The notes under the pieces were generated by a model. That model saw only the letters and a list, made by a program, of their open reading frames with translations, was not told the origin of the DNA and did not search any database. 5,606 bases of DNA, from assembly GCA_030622395.1 (NCBI GenBank), contig JAUXGF010000222.1, positions 1-5,606 on the forward strand, written 5' to 3'. Numbering within the stretch: position 1 is the first letter of the stretch; every line of letters starts with the position of its first letter. Origin of the DNA: Calditrichaceae bacterium. Lineage in GTDB: Bacteria; Calditrichota; Calditrichia; Calditrichales; Calditrichaceae. The translations under genes and the position numbers were made by a program. Below, piece by piece: positions 1 to 5,504 of this stretch.

Positions 1-8
1 CTTCCCTC

Positions 9-42
9 GTATCAGAGTTAATCCCGATTATCGGGATGATAC
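9..42 (+). repeat. Left palindromic arm of the nested element
   Basis: This 34-bp unit begins GTATCA and ends TGATAC, which are inverse complements of each other. Inside is TCCCGAT-T-ATCGGGA (22-36), a perfect 7-bp stem with a single central base. The same unit occurs in inverse orientation at 149-186. Confidence 0.85.
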
Positions 43-54
43 GTGACCACGTTG

Positions 55-114
55 CCTGAAATGCTTCACCCCCACATCTGTTATTTCAATATCATCGCCT
101 GAAACGCTTCGCCC
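55..114. repeat. Pair of 17-bp direct repeats inside the nested element
   Basis: CCTGAAATGCTTCACCC (55-71) recurs as CCTGAAACGCTTCGCCC (98-114), with two differences and a 43-bp period. On the minus strand the word reads GGGCGAAGCGTTTCAGG. That resembles GGGCGAAGC-type intergenic repeats recalled from other bacterial genomes; this comparison is from memory and was not searched. Confidence 0.7.
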
Positions 115-148
115 TTAGGTACTGCCGTAATAATGATTCCCCCCGTGT

Positions 149-186
149 GTATCATCCCGACCAGTCGGGACGCTTAACTCTGATAC
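149..186 (-). repeat. Right palindromic arm of the nested element
   Basis: This 38-bp inverse copy of 9-42 has the inner hairpin TCCCGAC-CA-GTCGGGA (155-170). Its innermost pair is C:G where the left arm has T:A, so both halves of the stem changed together. Three extra bases (171-173) separate the hairpin from the TTAACTCTGATAC end. Confidence 0.85.
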
Positions 187-191
187 AAGAA

Positions 192-219
192 AATTCCCAA
201 TTCCTAATTCCCAATTCCT
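192..219. repeat. Perfect 2 x 14-bp tandem repeat
   Basis: AATTCCCAATTCCT occurs twice in immediate succession (192-205 and 206-219). Each unit is itself two similar 7-mers (AATTCCC, AATTCCT), so the array is really four heptamers. It lies 6 to 33 bp beyond the stop codon of the minus-strand gene and would be in its 3' untranslated RNA, read as GGGAATT/AGGAATT words. No function is evident. Confidence 0.85.
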
Positions 220-224
220 ACTTT

Positions 225-3011
225 TTACTTGTCCGGCAAGAAAAGTGAAAAGCGAAAATATATTTGTTCATCATTTGAATTATCAGAATATTTGCCCACT
301 GCATAGCCAACCCCAAAGCGGGCAAAATTTTCCCCAAATGACAGCTCCGAACCATAGCTGTACACTTCGATGTTCTTATCAGACTTAATATTCGCATAAT
401 CAAAAAAGGCGCTGACAGCCAGATTATTAATTGGTAGAAATAAAATGGAATAGTTAGTTTTTTGTGTAACCATAAACACTAACTCACTGGTAGAAAAATA
501 CAGTTCTTTCCCTGAAATATCTTCCCGAACGCCGCGTACGGTTTTAGTGTATATAAAATCACGCGGCGCGTCAAATTCATAAAAACGGTCGATCCCGACG
601 CTCTTTAATGGCGGTAAATCACCCTGCTGTTTTATATAACTGAAATTCGTTTTTAAGCCGAGTTTTTCAAAATACAGATTAGAGGCAAGTTTGATTTGAG
701 CCTGGCTTATGCTGAAATCATATTGATCGTTGAGAGATTTAAAGTAGTTAAGCGATAATGAAAACAGCCGTTTCGGTAAAACCGGATAAAGCCTGCTTGG
801 CAATAAATAATTTATAGAAAAAGATAATCGCGGGCCATGGTAGCCGTAGTTGTCAGGTATATCTTTTATAGTTTCCTTTAATTGATAGTAATAACCCGTA
901 TAGGCAAGCGAAGGAATATAGTAAAACCTCGGGTTGCCGGCTATGTAACATATTTTATTCCATTCAAAAGCTCCAATATCCTGATACAATTTTATATATG
1001 ATCCGTCCTGATGGGAAAATATAACCGGGCCGTGATAGAAAGAAGTGAACAGATTACTGTTATATAATTTAAGAATATGGCTTAATGCAAGTAAGGATTG
1101 ATCAAAATCTTTCTCATATAAAATGAATGTAGCGGATAGCATCTGGCGTTGAAGGGCGTCCACCCATAGTGTTATTCCATACAACCCCAAACCCAATTCA
1201 GGATCGTAGGTTGGCAGGGCGCATGACAAAAGGTTAATCATTGAAGCCTGTGGGAATGCAAGGGATTCGCGTTTGCCGATATGAATAGTCGTATCCGGCA
1301 GATTCAGCAAATTTACAGGTTCAAACTTTTTGGTTGTCCATTTGGCATAACGGGTCGGTTGATAGGTTCGGTATGGCTTAATCGAAGCCTGAATGAATGT
1401 ATCTATAGGAATGGTCGAGAAAACATCTTTCCTGTCCGGCTGCCAGGTTGAAACTATTAATTCTTGTTTTGCCGTATCTGCGGAATGAAGCCAATAAGCG
1501 TATTGATCGTTGATAGGTGTTTTGAAAACGCCGCTTTTTAGGTTGTAAAAAGCGATAGCGGCATGTTGATCTTCATAGCGGTTAAAGGCAATCAAAGAAT
1601 CATTTAAAATAATCGGCGTTCGATCATCGGTTGGATCGTCTATCAAACTTTTTAACTTGCCGTCAGACAGGATAAAAATGTCGCGGTTACCGTTGGATTG
1701 CTGCGCGTCAAACAAGATATCTCCATTAGGCAAAACAGTAATATGACCAATAGGCATTGATGTTTGAAATATATCTGTTTTATCTAATGTTTTTAAATTA
1801 TAGCGGGTTAAGATGGATCCGAATGGGGTAATATTTGAAATGATTAAATCATTCTCAGGAGTGAATGCGGCGTAGCGGGCGCGCAGATTCTTATCAATTA
1901 AAAAAGTTTTATCATTTTTAAGGTCATAAACCCGCCATTTAAGGCGAATACTGGTTTGATTACTTTTTGTTCCAAATTGATAACTGCCAAAAGCAATGTA
2001 GTTTTGATCGGGACTTAAAAATAAATCAGTAGCGTAATTATTTGAAATATTTTTAATTACTGAAGCATGATTGTTTTTAATTTGGATAATTAAAGCAGTT
2101 TTAAATCGGTGGACCTTATCTAATTGCGTAGAGATAAGATAAGTGGAGTCGGCTGAAGCTAAAGGTAAAATTTGAAAGGCGCGGTATCCGAAAGAAGGCA
2201 GGGGGACGCTTAGCTCAGACACAGGATAATCAGCTAATTTGTCTCCGTAATAAAGTATAAGACAGCGGATAAGATCAGGGAACAGTTCTTTCGGTTCCTT
2301 TCCATAGACAGATTTAAAAGCTTCGTCAAAATTAAAGCGCCAACTATGCGGCTTATAGGACATTAGCTGAACCAGTGATGAATCGCCGTACTGATCCGCT
2401 AAAAATCGTACAAAAGCATGTCCTGCGGCATAAAGCAATCTTCCGTCATTTATATTTTCGAGTGAATAATAATTTAGTTTGCCGCTTAATAGAGCGTTTT
2501 TAATATAAATATCGCCGCGGTATATACTCCAGGTTTCAGCGTAATATTGAGCAATGCCTTCATAAAACCAGCGGGGGACAGCTAAATTAGCAATCTCGCC
2601 AAAAAGATTTAATTTACGTTTAATTTTTCGAAAGGTAACATTGTGGGCTAACTCGTGGGTTAAAACATGTTTGTACCAGTTATCCGCGCCGGTACATACC
2701 GGTATATACATAGATGAAAGGGCATAAATAACAACAACGTCGCTAAGGGCGTATCCGTTTGCAATATCGGGCGCATCGCTAAGAATAATACGCGCGGGTT
2801 TTTTATCAAATGAGCTGAGAGGAAGTCCGTGCATCTTCGCCAGACGCGGAATGGCTGACTCGGCAATTTCCAGAAGAGTGTCTGCTACCGCCTCCAAACC
2901 CTGCTGATATTCAACTTTAGCATATTTCCCATTAATTACATACCAATTTTGCGCATGAGTGTTTGATAAAAAAACAGGCAGGATTAAAAATAGTAATACA
3001 ATTTTTCGCAT
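225..3011 (-). CDS. Secreted MA-type metallopeptidase / TolB-like propeller / outer-membrane beta-barrel fusion
   Basis: 928 residues. Residues 1-20 form a signal peptide (basic MRK, hydrophobic core, probable cleavage after THA). The gluzincin peptidase domain spans about 25-250, with HELAH at 119-123 giving two zinc ligands (H119, H123) and the catalytic E120; E151 in WFYEGIAQY is the expected third ligand. Residues about 276-540 hold roughly six beta-rich repeats with spaced S/TP-(D/E/N)-type turns (for example FLSPDQNYIAFGS, 331-343), fitting a six-bladed TolB/PD40-like propeller. Residues about 590-928 alternate like beta-barrel strands. A VRG motif (825-827) followed by GKELYFSTSELVF resembles the Omp85/Bac_surface_Ag RGY region, and the protein ends YFRFSLFLPDK. 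A surface- or periplasm-facing peptidase anchored in the outer membrane is inferred; the substrate is unknown. The frame stays open upstream to 3146, but the RBS, signal peptide and promoter fix the start at 3011. It is divergent from the gene at 3372. Domain calls are from motif reading; peptidase and barrel are the firmest. Confidence 0.9.
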   Translation of the reverse strand: MRKIVLLFLILPVFLSNTHAQNWYVINGKYAKVEYQQGLEAVADTLLEIAESAIPRLAKMHGLPLSSFDKKPARIILSDAPDIANGYALSDVVVIYALSSMYIPVCTGADNWYKHVLTHELAHNVTFRKIKRKLNLFGEIANLAVPRWFYEGIAQYYAETWSIYRGDIYIKNALLSGKLNYYSLENINDGRLLYAAGHAFVRFLADQYGDSSLVQLMSYKPHSWRFNFDEAFKSVYGKEPKELFPDLIRCLILYYGDKLADYPVSELSVPLPSFGYRAFQILPLASADSTYLISTQLDKVHRFKTALIIQIKNNHASVIKNISNNYATDLFLSPDQNYIAFGSYQFGTKSNQTSIRLKWRVYDLKNDKTFLIDKNLRARYAAFTPENDLIISNITPFGSILTRYNLKTLDKTDIFQTSMPIGHITVLPNGDILFDAQQSNGNRDIFILSDGKLKSLIDDPTDDRTPIILNDSLIAFNRYEDQHAAIAFYNLKSGVFKTPINDQYAYWLHSADTAKQELIVSTWQPDRKDVFSTIPIDTFIQASIKPYRTYQPTRYAKWTTKKFEPVNLLNLPDTTIHIGKRESLAFPQASMINLLSCALPTYDPELGLGLYGITLWVDALQRQMLSATFILYEKDFDQSLLALSHILKLYNSNLFTSFYHGPVIFSHQDGSYIKLYQDIGAFEWNKICYIAGNPRFYYIPSLAYTGYYYQLKETIKDIPDNYGYHGPRLSFSINYLLPSRLYPVLPKRLFSLSLNYFKSLNDQYDFSISQAQIKLASNLYFEKLGLKTNFSYIKQQGDLPPLKSVGIDRFYEFDAPRDFIYTKTVRGVREDISGKELYFSTSELVFMVTQKTNYSILFLPINNLAVSAFFDYANIKSDKNIEVYSYGSELSFGENFARFGVGYAVGKYSDNSNDEQIYFRFSLFLPDK

Positions 3012-3017
3012 AAAATA

Positions 3018-3023
3018 TCCCTT
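3018..3023 (-). promoter_or_regulatory. Ribosome binding site that fixes the start at 3011
   Basis: On the minus strand AAGGGA lies six bases before the ATG at 3011-3009. The longer in-frame starts at 3146 and 3122 would bury the signal peptide behind about 45 or 37 residues, and they lie upstream of the predicted transcription start. Confidence 0.8.
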
Positions 3024-3050
3024 GTTAAATTTTAAATTATGATAGATAGT

Positions 3051-3079
3051 ATTGTAAGGAAAAATATAATTCCGGTCAA
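3051..3079 (-). promoter_or_regulatory. Sigma-70-like promoter of the metallopeptidase/barrel gene
   Basis: On the minus strand TTGACC (-35, 3079-3074) and TACAAT (-10, 3056-3051) are separated by exactly 17 bases. Transcription would start near 3044, giving a leader of about 33 nt before the ATG at 3011. The match is one base from consensus in each hexamer. Confidence 0.7.
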
Positions 3080-3107
3080 TTAAGTAAAAGAAAATAAAAG
3101 GCAAGGC

Positions 3108-3147
3108 GTCATTTATAGTCATTAAGTCATTTGGCTTTGCCGTCATT
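3108..3147. repeat. Four GTCATT words upstream of the minus-strand promoter
   Basis: GTCATT occurs at 3108-3113, 3118-3123, 3126-3131 and 3142-3147, all in the same orientation, 29 to 68 bp upstream of the -35 hexamer at 3074-3079. An imperfect 8-bp inverted repeat (GGCAAGGC 3100-3107 with GCTTTGCC 3134-3141) overlaps the group. This could be an activator or repressor site, or another degenerate intergenic repeat. The sequence does not decide between them. Confidence 0.5.
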
Positions 3148-3157
3148 AATGTACATT

Positions 3158-3305
3158 ACTCCAATTCTTCAACATTCCACTCTTTCATCACTCCAATACT
3201 CCAACACTCCAATTCTTACCCATTCTTCCAACAATTCCCGCCATAGGCGGACAGGCATCAATTCACCAATTCATTAATTCAATTCTTCTAACATTTCACT
3301 CTTCC
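3158..3305. repeat. Mosaic of short degenerate pyrimidine-rich repeats
   Basis: ACTCCAA occurs at 3158, 3190, 3198 and 3206, the last three with a strict 8-bp period. A longer near-repeat, AATTCTTC(T)AACATT(C/T)CACTCTT, occurs at 3163-3184 and 3281-3303. CAATTC/CATTC words fill the rest. The stretch is nearly free of G except around a small palindrome at 3238-3250, and it has no convincing ORF. It fills most of the divergent intergenic region and stops at the -35 box of the plus-strand promoter. Confidence 0.7.
3238..3250. repeat. Small GC-rich palindrome CCGCC-ATA-GGCGG
   Basis: This perfect 5-bp inverted repeat with a three-base loop is followed by ACAGGCAT. It is a GC-rich island inside a very AC/T-rich repeat mosaic, and it resembles CCGCCTATGGCGG-type dispersed palindromes recalled from Bacteroidota-like genomes (from memory, not searched). 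No U-run follows, so it is not an intrinsic terminator. Confidence 0.6.
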
Positions 3306-3308
3306 GAT

Positions 3309-3337
3309 TTGACATTTAAACATTCATGTATTACAAT
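3309..3337 (+). promoter_or_regulatory. Sigma-70-like promoter of the GHTSHG lipoprotein gene
   Basis: A perfect -35 TTGACA (3309-3314) and a -10 TACAAT (3332-3337) are separated by 17 bases. The predicted start near 3344 leaves a leader of about 28 nt, which carries the ribosome binding site AAGGAG (3358-3363). Confidence 0.8.
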
Positions 3338-3371
3338 AAAGCTAAAATATTCAAATTAAGGAGATATTAAA

Positions 3372-4250
3372 ATGAACGTAAAATCTAATTGTTTTGTTTT
3401 ATTGTTTTTCATTCTATTTATTATAACATTTATTGCATGTAAGTATGATAGTTCTACCATTGCTGCCAATGGTAATAATACAATGATAATCAACCATAAT
3501 TGCATTAACCTTTCCCAAATACCGGAACAATGGATCGAAAAAGCTAAAACGGATCTTCATATCGCTTACGGGCACACTTCGCATGGAAGGCAATTGATTA
3601 CAGGCATGACCGGTTTAGTGAATTTCAAAGGAAATTTATATGCCTGGAATGACGGCGTTTTAGAAGGATCGCTTGATCTTGACGATTATTTTGCAAGCGG
3701 AGATCTCGGAAATCCTGATAGAACCACCTGGGAATCCCGCACCCGCGATTATTTGGATATATCTGAAAATTCGGATGTAAATGTTATTATATGGTCATGG
3801 TGCGGACAGGTGAGTTCCGCCTCAGAAGAAGATATAAATACTTACCTTAATCTTATGAACGGTTTGGAAGAAGGTTATCCGGATGTAAAGTTTGTTTATA
3901 TGACCGGTCATTTAGACGGCGGAGGATTGGATGGAAATTTGCACATACGCAATGAGCAAATACGGGATTACTGTAAAGAAAATAAAAAAATATTATACGA
4001 CTTTGCGGATATAGAAACTTATGACCCTGACGGAACTTATTATGGTGATAAGATTCCCAATGATGGGTGTTATTATGATAGTAACGGCGATGGGACACGA
4101 GACGGAAATTGGGCGATAGAATGGCAGGACGCTCATCCGGGTGAGTGGTACGACTGCGCTTCCGCCCACAGTCAGCCATTAAATGCAAATCTAAAAGCCT
4201 ATGCCGCATGGTGGTTATGGGCGCGGATTGCGGGTTGGCCTGGTCCTTAA
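3372..4250 (+). CDS. Probable lipoprotein with GHTSHG motif, possible SGNH-like hydrolase
   Basis: 292 residues with AAGGAG (3358-3363) eight bases before the ATG. A hydrophobic stretch (8-22) ends in a lipobox-like FIAC, so C23 is the probable lipidation site. The mature part starts a probable alpha/beta domain: strand LHIAYGHTSHGRQL (62-75), strand VNVIIWSWCGQ (136-146), strand VKFVYMTGHLDGGG (172-185), and NEQIRDYC followed by KILYDFADIE (194-215). DSNGDGTRD (236-244) has the spacing of a calcium-binding DxNxDGxxD loop. The C-terminus carries DCASAHSQPLN (261-271) and an aromatic helix, AAWWLWARIAGW. The order resembles SGNH hydrolases: a Ser near the first strand (S70) and an Asp/His pair near the end (D261/H266). 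However, neither GDSL nor DxxH is canonical, so activity is uncertain. Similar GHTSHG/HSQPLN proteins are recalled as uncharacterised. It has its own promoter and terminator. The substrate is unknown. Confidence 0.85.
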   Translation: MNVKSNCFVLLFFILFIITFIACKYDSSTIAANGNNTMIINHNCINLSQIPEQWIEKAKTDLHIAYGHTSHGRQLITGMTGLVNFKGNLYAWNDGVLEGSLDLDDYFASGDLGNPDRTTWESRTRDYLDISENSDVNVIIWSWCGQVSSASEEDINTYLNLMNGLEEGYPDVKFVYMTGHLDGGGLDGNLHIRNEQIRDYCKENKKILYDFADIETYDPDGTYYGDKIPNDGCYYDSNGDGTRDGNWAIEWQDAHPGEWYDCASAHSQPLNANLKAYAAWWLWARIAGWPGP

Positions 4251-4338
4251 GCCATTAAAAGCGAAACTATCTATCATCTGATCAGGACAGCGGACGATGC
4301 ATGAATGTGTCCCGTATTCGGAAAATAAATAATTAAAC

Positions 4339-4388
4339 AAATACCTCAAATAAGGCATTAATTGCTTTATTTGGGGTATTTTAGTTTT
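4339..4388 (+). terminator. Intrinsic terminator of the lipoprotein gene
   Basis: A 19-bp stem (4339-4357 with 4363-4381; 17 Watson-Crick pairs and two G:U) closes a five-base TTAAT loop and runs into TTTT-AG-TTTT. The left arm begins with A-rich DNA, so it might also stop transcription from the opposite side, although no converging gene is present. The hairpin isolates the lipoprotein gene from the PDZ gene. Confidence 0.85.
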
Positions 4389-4428
4389 ATTACTTTTACG
4401 AAAAGCTTACTGTTACCGGTTTTATTTT

Positions 4429-4445
4429 CTGGCACGCTGTTTGTA
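4429..4445 (+). promoter_or_regulatory. Sigma-54-like -24/-12 promoter candidate for the PDZ gene
   Basis: CTGGCACG (4429-4436), four bases, then TTGTA (4441-4445) matches the sigma-54 pattern YTGGCACG-N4-TTGCW except for T in place of C in the -12 GC. The GG-to-G(C) spacing is exactly right. Transcription would start near 4455, giving a leader of about 45 nt. No well-spaced sigma-70 pair was found between the terminator and the gene. No enhancer site was identified. Confidence 0.45.
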
Positions 4446-4499
4446 TTTATAGCAGTGTTATTGGTCAGAAACTTTTTATAAAATTCAAGGAGAAAACTC

Positions 4500-5450
4500 A
4501 TGGAGTTTACACGTTTAATTTTAGTTTTAACAACATTAGTTTTTTTTTCCATTAGTTGCGGAGCTAATGGTCGCAGCTTTGAAAAAAGTATAATAATTAC
4601 TAAAGACGGCGGCTTTATGCTTGGCGTAGTAATCGGAGATGTGGATGATGATAAAAAGAAGGAACTAAATATTAAAGGAGGCGCCGGAATTATTGAAGTA
4701 ATAGAAGACAGCGAAGCCGAACGCATCGGATTAAAAGAAGACGATATTATTATCAAATTTGACGGGCAGGAAATAAAAACCCCCGATCAATTACACGATA
4801 TAATTTCGGATTATGATGAGGAAAAGGAAGTGGCGATTGTAGTTAATCGTGACGGCAAACAGCTTAATTTAAAAGCTACTTTAAAACCCGGCGACGATGA
4901 AAAAATGATTACTGTAAAAATTGATGATGAAGATCTTAATATTGATATTGATGGACTAAAGGATTTAAAAAAGCTTAAGATACCACACGGCGCTTTTTCT
5001 TTTGATATTGGCGGCAAGGGCGGATATTTAGGCGTTTACGCCGAAAATATAACCGAACAAATGCTTGATTATTTTGACGCGGAATACGGAGTGGTTATTG
5101 AAAAAGTAATCGAAGATTCTCCGGCGAAAAAAGCAGGTTTAAAAGCCGGCGATGTGATCATAAAAATTAATGATAAGAAAATTGAAGATTATAGCGATTT
5201 AATACGCACTCTCAATTACTACGATCCTGATGATAAAGTGAAAATTGAATTGATCCGTAAAGGTGAAAAGAAAAGCGTAGGCGTTACTCTTGGCGAAAAA
5301 AAAGGTAAACATTTTAAACACAGGATATTCAAAGGGAAAGACGATTTGGATTTTTTTAATGATGAATTTCATAAAGTTGGGAAAAAGATCAGGAAAATAA
5401 TCGGGCCGGGACATCTTCTGAAACAAAATCTAAAAATATTTATAATCTAA
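4500..5450 (+). CDS. Double-PDZ-domain envelope protein, probable lipoprotein
   Basis: 316 residues, with a strong AAGGAG (4487-4492) seven bases before the ATG. The N-terminus is hydrophobic (6-17) and ends SISC; C20 could be lipidated, though the lipobox lacks the usual Leu at -3. Two HtrA-type PDZ domains follow. PDZ1 spans about 38-128 (GFMLGV opening, IIEVIEDSEAERIGLKEDDIII core). PDZ2 spans about 174-265 (GGYLGV opening, VIEKVIEDSPAKKAGLKAGDVI core). They are joined by an acidic linker (about 132-155, DDEDLNIDIDG). A basic and aromatic tail (266-316) follows. There is no protease domain or catalytic Ser/His/Asp set, so it probably binds exposed C-terminal or hydrophobic peptides as an adaptor, scaffold or protease regulator in the periplasm. 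The partner is not encoded nearby. A 12-bp repeat spans its stop codon. It stands alone between two terminators, behind a possible sigma-54 promoter. Confidence 0.9.
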   Translation: MEFTRLILVLTTLVFFSISCGANGRSFEKSIIITKDGGFMLGVVIGDVDDDKKKELNIKGGAGIIEVIEDSEAERIGLKEDDIIIKFDGQEIKTPDQLHDIISDYDEEKEVAIVVNRDGKQLNLKATLKPGDDEKMITVKIDDEDLNIDIDGLKDLKKLKIPHGAFSFDIGGKGGYLGVYAENITEQMLDYFDAEYGVVIEKVIEDSPAKKAGLKAGDVIIKINDKKIEDYSDLIRTLNYYDPDDKVKIELIRKGEKKSVGVTLGEKKGKHFKHRIFKGKDDLDFFNDEFHKVGKKIRKIIGPGHLLKQNLKIFII

Positions 5451-5456
5451 AAATAT
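5428..5456. repeat. 12-bp direct repeat across the PDZ gene stop codon
   Basis: ATCTAAAAATAT occurs at 5428-5439 and 5445-5456, a 17-bp period. The second copy supplies the stop TAA (5448-5450). Because 17 is not a multiple of three, a tandem duplication here would have changed the C-terminal residues (now NLKIFII). AT-rich chance repetition is also possible. Confidence 0.6.
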
Positions 5457-5473
5457 ATCGATCAATTTAATTT

Positions 5474-5504
5474 GCTCACCCCTAATTTGGGGTGAGCTGT
5501 TTTT
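5474..5504 (+). terminator. Intrinsic terminator of the PDZ gene
   Basis: GCTCACCCC (5474-5482) and GGGGTGAGC (5489-5497) form a perfect 9-bp GC-rich stem with a TAATTT loop, followed by TGTTTTT. It lies 23 bp after the stop codon. From 5505 to 5606 no coding sequence is seen. A TATAAT at 5568-5573 has no matching -35 box. Confidence 0.92.

Larger units (their letters stand above)
9..186. repeat. Nested inverted-repeat element with ~106-bp core, MITE-like or REP-like
   Basis: Two copies of a palindromic unit face each other. The left arm is 9-42 and the right arm is 149-186, around a non-coding core at 43-148. The outer 13 bp (GTATCAGAGTTAA, 9-21) pair perfectly with 174-186. TCCCGA (22-27) pairs with 165-170, and 31-42 pair perfectly with 149-160, giving about 31 pairs. 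The right arm has three extra bases (CGC, 171-173) and a four-base centre instead of three. Each arm is also a hairpin by itself. There is no ORF and no obvious flanking target-site duplication. It could be a non-autonomous mobile repeat, a dispersed REP-like element, or a structured 3' region for the minus-strand gene that ends at 225. The structure is seen directly; the role is unknown. Confidence 0.75.

Noticed and set aside
149..170. Inner hairpin of the right arm as an intrinsic terminator for the minus-strand gene.
   Set aside because: On the minus strand the hairpin is followed by TGATACACACGG, without a U-run. A role in RNA processing is possible but unsupported.
228..240. CTTG-TCCGG-CAAG palindrome at the end of the barrel gene as a terminator.
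   Set aside because: The stem is only four bases, it encodes the last residues of the protein, and no U-run follows it on the minus strand.
3012..3146. In-frame N-terminal extension of the minus-strand gene with ATGs at 3146 and 3122.
   Set aside because: The extension contains the predicted promoter, has no good RBS and would bury a clear signal peptide. The start at 3011 has AAGGGA six bases upstream.
3158..3305. CRISPR-like array in the intergenic repeat mosaic.
   Set aside because: Repeat words are 7-8 bp with irregular or no spacers and degenerate copies. There are no uniform 23-40-bp repeats with unique spacers and no cas genes.
3853..4209. Open frame of 118 codons on the minus strand inside the GHTSHG lipoprotein gene.
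   Set aside because: It is antisense to a gene with strong coding evidence. Its product is rich in His, Arg and Ser without domain features and has no RBS.
4367..4756. Minus-strand open frame of 129 codons over the PDZ gene start.
   Set aside because: It is an antisense shadow. The Ser/Ile/Pro-rich product mirrors the acidic GAT/GAA codons of the PDZ gene, and it runs through the terminator and promoter.
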